From JABDIY01 sp963803875 (lineage in GTDB: Bacteria > Actinomycetota > Acidimicrobiia > Acidimicrobiales > SZUA-35), in the NCBI GenBank assembly GCA_963803875.1, contig CAWDOA010000011.1:1-64000 (forward strand): a stretch of DNA of 64,000 nt. The letters are read 5' to 3'. This document shows positions 1-8,500 of the stretch, one piece after another (the first letter of the stretch is position 1; the number at the start of each line of letters is the position of its first letter). The translations under genes were made by a program, and so were the position numbers. The notes beneath the pieces are model-generated. The model had not been told where the DNA came from, searched no databases, and saw only the letters and a list, made by a program, of their open reading frames with translations.

Positions 1-423
1 AGTGTCGGTCGGGAGCTCGGAGATCGGGCTCTCAAATCCCACTCCCGCAGCATCGGTTACTCCGAGACCACCAAGTTTCCATAGCGCCTCCTCATCGGTG
101 GTACCGAACTGCACGGCCAACGTGGCCACGTGCAGCGCAGCCAACTCTGCGGGGGTGAACGTTGCACCTTGGAGGTAGTACTTCTCGGGCGGGATTCGAT
201 ACCCCTCCGTGTCGGAATAGGCGATCGATTGAACCTCGAGAGGAATCCCCACCTCTCGGATCAGTTCCTTGTCTCGTTCGAACGCTCGTCGGAACGAGGC
301 GTCGTTGTCCGGATATCCCTCGACCTTTTCTCGCAGCTCAGATCGGGTGAGAGCTCGGCGGGCATCGAGGAGGATGGCGGTGAGATTGAGAACCCTTTCG
401 GTCCGGTCGATCTTGGTCGCCAT
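1..423 (-). CDS. pafB: PafB-like WYL-domain transcriptional regulator (3' end cut by window)
   Basis: Reading the minus strand from an ATG at 423 gives 141 residues open to the window edge, beginning MATKIDRTERVLNLTAILLD. The N-terminal part looks like a winged helix-turn-helix (LTRSELREKVEGYP...ASFRRAFERDKELIRE), followed by the start of the WYL-associated region (GYRIPPEKYYL, FTPAELAALHVATLAV). PafB with PafC forms the actinobacterial WYL regulator of the RecA-independent DNA-damage response, and it usually sits directly downstream of pafA, as here with 278 bp between. The C-terminal WYL domain lies beyond the window, so whether pafC follows or is fused cannot be told. Confidence 0.85.
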   Translation of the reverse strand, partial: MATKIDRTERVLNLTAILLDARRALTRSELREKVEGYPDNDASFRRAFERDKELIREVGIPLEVQSIAYSDTEGYRIPPEKYYLQGATFTPAELAALHVATLAVQFGTTDEEALWKLGGLGVTDAAGVGFESPISELPTDT

Positions 424-651
424 CGACACGATCCTAGGCGGCATTCATCGCCTTCCGGAGCGTGGGATGGCCGATCGGTCCCGTGGCGGTCGAGTGCGGG
501 TGCGGCGACCGTCTCCACGAGCGCATGAAGAACGGTTTCGCTCAAGCGACGCGGAGAAGGGCGTGAAGCGAGCGCCAGCGAGTGAGAACACGCACTTCGT
601 AGCGAGCGCGAGTCCCAGCGCATGGCCTCGGCGGCAATGGGGATTTGAGGC

Positions 652-669
652 CGCAGGCTCAAGCCTGCG
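652..669 (-). terminator. Possible terminator hairpin downstream of pafA
   Basis: A perfect 7-bp stem (652-658 with 663-669) and a 4-nt loop lie about 33 bp past the pafA stop. There is no T-run, so it is only a candidate. The surrounding 424-701 spacer is otherwise non-coding as far as I can see. Confidence 0.35.
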
Positions 670-701
670 TGGCACCTGAACGCTCCCCACCGAAGGTGGA
701 A

Positions 702-2066
702 CTAAAGACTGTCGATCAGTTTCTGTACTCGGTCATCACTGTGTTTGAAGGGGTCTTTGCACAACACGGTTCGCTGGGCCTGATCGTTGAGCTTGAGGTG
801 CACCCAGTCGACCGTGTAGTCCCGCTTGCGCTCCTTGGCCCTGCGGATGAAGTCTCCGTGCAGCTTGGCTCGCGTGGTTTGGGGAGGTAGGTCCATCGCC
901 TCGTTCATCTGGTCGTCAGTGAGAGTTCGTTCGACGAGGCCCCGACTCTGAAGTTTGTAGAACAAGCCCGTCGAGGTGCGTACATCGTGGTACTGGAGGT
1001 CCATGAGCTGAACCCGCGGATCGTTGAGTGCCAGATCGTGACGCTTACGGTACGCCTCGATCAGGTTGTGTTTGATCACCCAGTCGAGCTCACGATCGAG
1101 CTTGAAAGGATCGGTCTCGAGATGGGTCATCACGTGTTCCCACATGTGAAGCGCTTTCATCTCGTCATCTGGCAGCCCTTTGGTTTCTGCATACCGCAGC
1201 GCTCGATTGAGATACTCGCTTTGGATTTCGAACGCAGTCGCTTCTCGCCCGTTGCGCAAACGGACGCGCCGCTTGAAGCTGAGGTCATGGCTGACCTCTC
1301 GGATCGCTCGGATCGGGTTTTCGAGCGTGAGGTCGCGTAGGACACAGCTCGGATCCTCGACCATCCTCAGGAGGACTGCCATGGCTCCGACCTTGAGGTA
1401 GGTGGTGTATTCGCTCATGTTGGAGTCGCCCACGATCACGTGCAATCGGCGATAGTTCTCCGCATCGGCGTGAGGTTCATCTCGCGTGTTGATGATTGGA
1501 CGGCTGCGAGTCGTAGCCGAGCTGACGCCCTCCCATATGTGCTCGGCCCGCTGTGACACCGAATAACTCGCACCACGGGCGGTCTGAAGGACCTTGCCGG
1601 CGCCGGCGTAGATCTGGCGGCTCACGAGAAACGGGATGAGAATCTCGTCGTAGTGGCTCACGTCATCGCTGCGACGGGTCAGAAAGTTCTCGTGGCATCC
1701 GTAGCTGTTCCCGGCCGAGTCAGTGTTGTTCTTGAACAGATGAACGGTGCCTCGAATCCCTTCGTCCCTCAGCCGCTCCTCGGCGGATTCGAGTAGCTGT
1801 TCCAGGATCCGCTCACCGGCTTTGTCATGTACGACGACTTCGCCGATCGTGTCACATTCCGCGGTTGCGTACTCGGGGTGTGACCCCACATCGAGGTAGA
1901 GCCGGGCGCCGTTGGCGAGGAACACATTCGATGATCTTCCCCAGCTGACCACCTTGCGGAAGAGGTAACGGGCTACCTCGTCAGGACTGAGTCGACGTTG
2001 ACCCCGAAGTGTGCATGTGACCCCGTACTCGGTTTCGATCCCATAGATCCGACGGCTGAACCCCAC
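702..2066 (-). CDS. pafA: Pup-protein ligase PafA
   Basis: 454 residues from a GTG start. PafA phosphorylates the C-terminal glutamate of Pup and forms the isopeptide bond to substrate lysines. The protein has the glutamine-synthetase-like fold signature GIETEYG near residue 9, the catalytic Asp region LYLDVGSHPEYATAE (Asp about 59), the ATP/Mg motif HENFL in YGCHENFLTRR, and the NTRDEPHAD segment shared with Dop. Length matches PafA (about 450-480), shorter than Dop. It lies 125 bp downstream of prcA on the same strand and is the last core gene of the proteasome cluster before pafB. No frame problem is visible. Confidence 0.97.
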   Translation of the reverse strand: MGFSRRIYGIETEYGVTCTLRGQRRLSPDEVARYLFRKVVSWGRSSNVFLANGARLYLDVGSHPEYATAECDTIGEVVVHDKAGERILEQLLESAEERLRDEGIRGTVHLFKNNTDSAGNSYGCHENFLTRRSDDVSHYDEILIPFLVSRQIYAGAGKVLQTARGASYSVSQRAEHIWEGVSSATTRSRPIINTRDEPHADAENYRRLHVIVGDSNMSEYTTYLKVGAMAVLLRMVEDPSCVLRDLTLENPIRAIREVSHDLSFKRRVRLRNGREATAFEIQSEYLNRALRYAETKGLPDDEMKALHMWEHVMTHLETDPFKLDRELDWVIKHNLIEAYRKRHDLALNDPRVQLMDLQYHDVRTSTGLFYKLQSRGLVERTLTDDQMNEAMDLPPQTTRAKLHGDFIRRAKERKRDYTVDWVHLKLNDQAQRTVLCKDPFKHSDDRVQKLIDSL

Positions 2067-2191
2067 GGCCTCAAACTAACCGACCTGCTTCCCAAGTCCA
2101 GCACCGCGGCTGTTCTATTGCACGTCTTCTACCGGTTCGACGGCCACTAGGACCCGCTGATCATCTGGTTGTCCCAGGCCCGCACCGTGTT

Positions 2192-2866
2192 CTAGGCGAG
2201 TAGATCGGAGATTTCGTCGTTCGAGAGTCGCCGAAAAGAACGCCCTTCACCGAGCCGATCGAGCACCCCGACCTCGAGATGGTCGGCGGTCAGCGGGGTT
2301 TCACCCGACAACGCTTGAACCGCATGCTTGAGAGCAGTCGAGAACGACATTTCCGAGGTGTCGGCGTCGCCAAGGCTTTCTCGAACCCGGTCGGCGTCCC
2401 CACCCAAGGCGGCAAAGCCGTCCTCGTCGGTGACCGAGCCGTCATAGCGAATGTGGAACATCCTGTCGTCGGCGGTTGTGGCGCCGACCGAGGCAACCAG
2501 AATCTCAACCTCCATTGGCTTCACGTCGTGGGTGAAGATCTGGCTCATCATCTGGGCGTACTGATTCGCAAGGGTCTGAGCGTCGACATCGTCGCGGCTA
2601 TAGGAGTAACCACGAAGGTCGGCGGCTCTTATGCCGGCGATCCGGAGCTGGTCGTACTCGTTGTATTTGCCGACACCAGCGAACGCGATGCGGTCGTAGA
2701 TCTCGGAGATCTTCCGGAGGTTTCGACTGGGGTTCTCTGCGCACAGGATGATTCCATCGGCGCACTCGATGGTCACAAGGCTGCGGCCGCGTGCGATCCC
2801 CTTTTGGGCGAAGTCGGCACGATCCCGCATCATCTGCTCGGGTGGCACATAGAACGGCATGTTCAT
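2192..2866 (-). CDS. prcA: 20S proteasome alpha subunit
   Basis: 224 residues starting MNMPFYVPPEQMMRDRADFA, with the alpha-type N-terminal helix (MMRDRADFAQKGIARGRS) that gates the pore and the core segment IILCAENPSRNLRKISEIYDR. It forms the outer rings of the 20S core and docks Mpa or Bpa. The N-terminus carries no catalytic Thr and no propeptide, as expected for alpha. Its ATG overlaps the prcB stop (ATGA, 2863-2866), so the two are translationally coupled. An alternative start is MPFY at 2860. Length is slightly shorter than mycobacterial PrcA (about 248). Confidence 0.96.
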   Translation of the reverse strand: MNMPFYVPPEQMMRDRADFAQKGIARGRSLVTIECADGIILCAENPSRNLRKISEIYDRIAFAGVGKYNEYDQLRIAGIRAADLRGYSYSRDDVDAQTLANQYAQMMSQIFTHDVKPMEVEILVASVGATTADDRMFHIRYDGSVTDEDGFAALGGDADRVRESLGDADTSEMSFSTALKHAVQALSGETPLTADHLEVGVLDRLGEGRSFRRLSNDEISDLLA

Positions 2867-3656
2867 TGCGACGCCTCGCCATCGGTGATCGTCTGGATGT
2901 ACTGCGCGAACCGTTCGGCAATCTCGTCTTCGGTGGCCTCTTCGTAACCTTCGGCCGTGATTGCCGCCACGATGGGATAGATGTTGCGAAGCGGATCGGG
3001 TCCACCGGTCGCCGAATCGTCGTCAGCAGCCGTGTAGAGCGCCTTGACCACCAGATCGATCGCCTCTTCCCTTGACTGATCCGGGCGATGACCCAGCTTG
3101 ATGACAGTCCGAGCGTGCAGTGAGCCCGAACCGGACGCAACGTAGCTCATCTCCTCGTAGCGGCCTCCGGTGACATCGAAGGCCCACACACGGCCACGTT
3201 CGCGTCGACGATCGAACCCGGCGAAGATGGGCACAACCACCATCCCCTGCATGGCAGCGGGAAGGTTTCCCCTCACCATCATCGAGAGCTGATTGGCTTT
3301 GCCTTCCAGCGACAACTGGTTGCCCTCGATTTTTTCATAGTGTTCCACTTGCAGCTGGAACATCTTGATCATCTCGACGGCAGGACCGGCTGCTCCGGCG
3401 ATTGCAACGCCACTCCATCGGTCGGCGGGAAAACCTTCTTCATGTTCCGATGGCTGATCAGGTTTCCACTTGTCGCCCGACGATCGCCGGCTATCACCAC
3501 ACCGTCGGCGTAGGTGCATGCCACCACTGTGGTCCCGTGAGTCATCTCGACGTCTGAAGTGATCGAGGAGAAGTCCGGGGCAAGTCCGTAACTCCGGACC
3601 AGAGCAGCGAAACTGGGACCGGGATCCTCGTGAAGCGGGAAGTTGGGAAGAGTCAC
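2863..3656 (-). CDS. prcB: 20S proteasome beta subunit, reading frame shifted at about 3430
   Basis: The GTG start at 3656 overlaps the pup stop (GTGA). The first frame gives MTLPNFPLHEDPGPSF through NMKKVFP and includes the propeptide and the catalytic Thr (residue 42, in HGTTVVACTYADG). The remainder (ADRWSGVAIAGAAG to DGEASQ) lies in the -1 frame and overlaps prcA. Joined, it makes about 264 residues, normal for a beta precursor: a 41-residue propeptide, then VVIAGDRRATSGN. The shift is at 3426-3432, where the minus strand reads T TTC CCG, a formal -1 slippery heptamer. A one-base assembly deletion in the T/C run explains it equally well and fits the other shifted genes here. The subunit supplies all peptidase activity of the core. 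Confidence 0.93.
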
Positions 3657-3853
3657 TGTCCACCCTTCTGGATGTAACTCTTCACAAAATCCTCGGCATT
3701 GGTTTCGAGAACTTCATCGATCTCGTCCAACAGGTCGTCCAGCTCGGCCTTCAGTTCCTCGCCTTTGGCACTCCTCTGTGCCTGCCCAGCCTCGCCCGAT
3801 CCGCTGTCGTCCCGGGGCGGTGCATTTTTCTTGATTTGCTCACGCTCAGCCAT
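3653..3853 (-). CDS. pup: Prokaryotic ubiquitin-like protein Pup
   Basis: 66 residues, MAEREQIKKNAPPRDD... ending SYIQKGGQ. Pup tags proteins for the Mpa-proteasome. The terminal GGQ shows it is made in the deamidation-requiring form, so Dop must convert Gln to Glu before PafA can ligate it. The C-terminal half (LKAELDDLLDEIDEVLE) is the helix that binds the Mpa coiled coils, and the N-terminal third is polar and disordered, as expected. It lies between dop (37 bp spacing) and prcB (overlapping GTGA), the standard order. Confidence 0.98.
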   Translation of the reverse strand: MAEREQIKKNAPPRDDSGSGEAGQAQRSAKGEELKAELDDLLDEIDEVLETNAEDFVKSYIQKGGQ

Positions 3854-3892
3854 GTCTTACCTTGCCTCGATTGTTTCTGCGCTTCGGCGACC

Positions 3893-5413
3893 CTAGCTAC
3901 CCAAGTTCTCGAGCAGCTCAGTGACTGTGTCACTTTCATCCAGCAGAGTACCCACATGAGAGGCCGTCCCCCGAGTCGGCTCCATCATCGGTACCCGCCG
4001 CAACGGATCATCACCCACGTCGAACACGATCGAATCCCAGTTTGCGGCCACAACCTGATCAGCGAACTTCTGGAGACAACGGCCCCGAAAGTATGCCCGG
4101 GTGTCTTCGGGTGGATGGGTCATGGCGTGTTCGGCATCGGACTCGGACACCATCCGGACCAAACCGGCCTTGGCCGCCAAACACTTCGTAGGTCGCATGT
4201 CGTGGTACTGAAGATCCAAGGCGCGCAGCCGTGGATCATCCCATTCGCAACTGTGCCGATCTCGGAAACCGTCGAGAATCCGTCGCTTGGCGACCCAATC
4301 GACCATCGATGCCACCGACCCGGGATCGGATTCGAGACCGGCGAGAACTTCACCCCATGTGCTGAGGATCTGCTTGCCGACCTCTTCCCCACCGACATTG
4401 TCGAAGCCACGGCGTGCGGTGTACTTTTCGGCCTGCTCGAGCAGGTCGTACTGGATCTCCAACGCCGTCATCGTGGTGCCACCGTGAAGGTGCAACGGTT
4501 TGCGCAGGGTGAGATCGTGACTCACCTGGTGCATGGCGGTGACGGGATCGTCAAACTCTCGATCGAGGTTCAGCGCACCGTCCTCGATCATCGCGAACAC
4601 CAGCTGACTGGTACCGACCTTCAGGAACGTTGCTGTTTGGGACATGTTGGCATCGCCCACGATCACGTGGAGGCGGCGATATCGCTGACTGTCTGCGTGG
4701 GGCTCGTCACGGGTATTGACGATTGGGCGCTTCAGGGTTGTTTCGAGACCCACTTCCTCCTCGAAGTGTTCGGCTCGCTGGGTGATCTGGTAGGGAACGT
4801 CGCGGATCGAAACGCCGGGGAGCTCGGAGCCGACCTTGCCCGAACCGGTGAAGATCTGTCTGCTGACGAAATGCCATGTGGCACCGGTGACGACCTGACC
4901 GAAGGGAAGATTCCGGTCGAGCAAGTAGTTCTCGTGGGTTCCGTACGCATTGCCCTTGCGGTCAGTGTTGTCCTTGTACAGGACCATTTCTTGTTCCGGT
5001 GGAAGCAGCTCGTTGGCCGCCGCCATCGACCGGATACCGATGAGTTCTGCCGCCCGATCCCACCGAACGATGCTGAGCGCATCGGCACACTCGGGCGTTG
5101 AAATCTCTGGGTGGGCGTGGTCGACGTAGTAGCGGGCACCGTTGGTGAGAACTGCGTTGACGAGATGGGTCTCGACCTCGGGCGGCAAGGCAAACTCGGG
5201 GGGAAGGAAGTCTCGGGCGTCGGCTCCCGGTGTCTCGTCAACAAAGTCCCACGCGATTGCAGGTGAGCGCTCGTTGACGGCTCCGGACCCGCCGGCACCG
5301 AGGTAGGCATTGATCAACAGGCTCGACGCTGAAACCGGGTTCCAGTCGGAGGACCCACGGATCATGATCCCGTATTCGGTCTCTATTCCCACAATCTTCG
5401 GAACTGCCACCAC
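3893..5413 (-). CDS. dop: Deamidase/depupylase Dop
   Basis: 506 residues from a GTG. Dop deamidates Pup-Gln to Pup-Glu and removes Pup from substrates. Homologous to PafA: GIETEYG near residue 9, catalytic Asp about 98 in YYVDHAHPEISTPE, GTHENYLLDR, and TRDEPHADSQRYRRLHV. The region between residues 40 and 80 (NERSPAIAWDFVDETPGADAR) corresponds to the Dop-loop that distinguishes Dop from PafA, and the greater length also fits. It starts the dop-pup-prcB-prcA-pafA unit. A strong hairpin (5500-5533) separates it from the upstream surface-protein gene, so it probably has its own promoter in 5414-5499. Confidence 0.97.
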   Translation of the reverse strand: MVAVPKIVGIETEYGIMIRGSSDWNPVSASSLLINAYLGAGGSGAVNERSPAIAWDFVDETPGADARDFLPPEFALPPEVETHLVNAVLTNGARYYVDHAHPEISTPECADALSIVRWDRAAELIGIRSMAAANELLPPEQEMVLYKDNTDRKGNAYGTHENYLLDRNLPFGQVVTGATWHFVSRQIFTGSGKVGSELPGVSIRDVPYQITQRAEHFEEEVGLETTLKRPIVNTRDEPHADSQRYRRLHVIVGDANMSQTATFLKVGTSQLVFAMIEDGALNLDREFDDPVTAMHQVSHDLTLRKPLHLHGGTTMTALEIQYDLLEQAEKYTARRGFDNVGGEEVGKQILSTWGEVLAGLESDPGSVASMVDWVAKRRILDGFRDRHSCEWDDPRLRALDLQYHDMRPTKCLAAKAGLVRMVSESDAEHAMTHPPEDTRAYFRGRCLQKFADQVVAANWDSIVFDVGDDPLRRVPMMEPTRGTASHVGTLLDESDTVTELLENLGS

Positions 5414-5499
5414 CGCAGGCTACAGCAGGGTCCCCACGCCCTCCCCTATCCCAACGGCGGGTGTTTGACCTACGCGGTTGGGTGGGCCGGGGCGAGACT

Positions 5500-5533
5500 C
5501 AGGGGAGGTGGTGTTGTGGCACCACCTCCCCTG
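5500..5533 (-). terminator. Strong hairpin between the repeat-protein gene and dop
   Basis: A perfect 14-bp stem (5500-5513 paired with 5520-5533) and a 6-nt loop begin 24 bp past the stop of the repeat protein. This is a terminator-like structure on the minus strand. No long T-tract follows, as is common in high-GC actinobacteria. Confidence 0.7.
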
Positions 5534-5557
5534 CTTGGGGTTGACGTCGTTGGGGGG

Positions 5558-8500
5558 TTAGAGGGTTTCTGTCTTGTTCTTGTACTCCTGTGATTCGGCG
5601 AAGTAGACGACCATTTCCTGCCGCGTGACCATGCCGGTGCTGAGCTGGTTGAGCCAATAGGCCTTACCTGCAGCGTCGCTCTTGCGTCCGTGGATCTGTT
5701 GGTAGACGAACTCGATCCATTCGGCATCGGTGTCGGTGCGGAGATGTTCACCGTAGACGTTCAGGAACTCTTTGCTCTGAGCGAAGTTGGTGATGATGTC
5801 ATCGAGGCTGGTCCCGTCATCTCGCAGGCGGCTCCAGTAGTCGAATCCGGTAGCGTCGGGTCGGCGTCCGAGCATGGCGGAGTAAATACGGACGACTTCG
5901 CCGTCTGGTCCTCCCAAGCCTATGTAGGGGTTGGGTAGCTCTTCGACGTTGACGAGGACTGAGGATTCGACTGTTCCTCCGTTTCCGTCGGTGAGAACGA
6001 ATCCGAGGGTCATTTCACCGACGACGTCGAAGTCCGGGGTGAAGCTGATCACTGCCCCATCGACCTCGACGTCGCCGTTGTCGGCGATGACGGACCGGGG
6101 ATCGACCATCAATCGGTCGCCGTCGATGTCTGTGCCACATGCCGAGGCATCGATCTCGACGGTGTAGGCGGCCATGATCGCAGCCGGTTCACAGTCGGTG
6201 GCTGTGGGGTTGTCGTTGACCGGTGCAATTTCGACTTCGACTCGTGCGTAGGTGTATGCGTTGTCGCTGTCGATGGCCACGATGTTGAACGAGTCTGTTC
6301 CGTTCTCGTCGGGATAGGCGGTGTAGATCAGTTTGCCGTCGGCGTATTCGACTGTTCCCTTTGCCGGGTTCCGGGAGATCTGAATGCCGATGGCACGCTC
6401 GGCAAAGTCGTCTTCGACGTCGGATGCGTTGACCGGCGAGGACCCCTTGGAGTCTTCAGTGAGTTCGATCGTGGGAGCAGACACGGCCGGGACGTCGTTG
6501 ACCGAGTTCACTGTGATCTCAAACGTCGCCTGCACACCGTCGTCGCTTTGACCGTCGTTGACTTCCAGCACGAAGCTGGCGTCACCGTGCCAGTCAGGTG
6601 GCGGTGAGTAAGTGACAGCCATACCGTCGACCGAAACATGACCATTTTGGGTTTGGGAGATGACTGAAACGATGAGGTCGTCGCCATCGACATCGTCGAC
6701 CTCTACCTGGAAGGAAAGATCTTCATCCTCGTCGGTGTCGTACTCGCCACCGACGATGGTTGGGTCGTCGTTGACCGGTGTGATCGAGATCGAAACTTCC
6801 GCTTCAGCGGTAGCTTGGTCACTGTCGGTGACGATGACGGTGAAGCTATCTGCTCCGTTCTCGTTCTCGTCCGGCACGTAGAAGAACTCGTTTCCGGCCA
6901 GCTCGACTGAACCCTTGGTCGGTTCGGTACCGATCACGACCGAAAGGTCTGTTCCGTCTTCGATGTCGTTGACAACCAGTTCGCCGGCGACGTCGTTGTC
7001 CTCTTCGACAACGATCTCTTGGTCTTCGGTCGTGGGTTCGTCGTTCACCGAGTTCACGATGATCTCGAAGGTGGCTGCGGCCTCACCGATATCGTCCTCG
7101 ACGATCCGCGGAACGATGAACAGATCACCGAACGGGTCTGGAATGATCGCAACTTCACTCGGCTCCCGGTCGACCACGATCAGCTCGAAGGAGTCTTCAC
7201 CATTCCAGTTATCGGCTGGTGTAAAGGTGACGGTGGTTCCATCGACCGTGACCACACCGTTGTCGGGGTCAGCGGTGACTGAAACGATGAGGTCGTCGCC
7301 ATCGACATCGTCGACCTCTACCTGGAATGTAAGGTCTTCGTCCTCGTCGGTGTCGTACTCGCCACCGACGATGGTTGGGTCGTCGTTGACCGGTGTGATC
7401 GAGATCGAAACTTCCGCTTCAGCGGTAGCTTGGTCACTGTCGGTGACGATGACGGTGAAGCTATCTGCTCCGTTCTCGTTCTCGTCCGGCACGTAGAAGA
7501 ACTCGTTTCCGGCCAGCTCGACTGAACCCTTGGTCGGTTCGGTACCCAGCTCGACCGAAAGCTCTGTTCCGTCTTCGATGTCGTCGAACACGAGCTCACC
7601 TTCGAGATCACCGTCTTCTTCGACAACAATCTCTTGGTCTTCGATCGTTGGTTCATCATTCACCGATTCCACGGTCACCATGAACGTGGCAGTAGCTGAA
7701 CCACCATCACCGTCGACAACGGTCAGGTTGAAGGACTCCTCACCGAACCAGTTCTCTGTTGGGGTGTAGGTCACAGTGGTTCCATCGACCTCGACATTGG
7801 CCACCTCTTCTGGGGGCGGAAATGGTCAGGCCTTCACTGTCAACATCGTCGACCTCTACCTGGAAGGTGAGGGTGCCGTCCTCGAGCACGGTCAGGTCGG
7901 TGTCACCAACAATCGTTGGATCATCGTTGACTGCTGCGATCTCGACCCGCACGATGGCGAGTGAGAGGAGGGACCCGTCTGTGGAGTAGTAGACGAACCT
8001 GTCCACACCAGAAACATCCTGGTCAGGTGTGTAGACCAGTTCGTTGTCTTCGTTGACCTCGACCGATCCTAGTTCGGGGTCATTGACCCGGAAGATCGAG
8101 AGTTCATCGCCGTCGGCGTCGGTGTCGTTGGCCAAGACATCGATCGTGATCGGGGTGTCCTCATCGGTTTCGACGTCGTCGTTGGCAGAGTCGGGCCTGT
8201 CTCCGACTGGGAGTACTTCGACTTCGACGTATCCGGTGACCAACTCGCAGCCCCGTGGGCCGCGCGGGTCGACATCTCGGCCGAAGAAGCCGAATTGGTC
8301 GAACTCGGGGTCGGACTGGGTGTCGGGATCGTTGGGGTCGCACGTGCGTAGACCGTCGGAGGAATCCTCGTCTTCCTCAAGGCTATGAGTGGCCTGGATC
8401 GTGTACTCGAAATTGAGTGCACCGGTGAAGTTCGGGTCGGGTTCTACCCTCACCTCTGAACCGGCGACGGCGACGAAACCGCCCTCGGGTTGGGTTACCT

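Noticed and set aside
3836..5101. 421-codon plus-strand open frame over dop
   Set aside because: Antisense shadow of a clear dop gene; composition reads as a GC-rich complement without any family motif.
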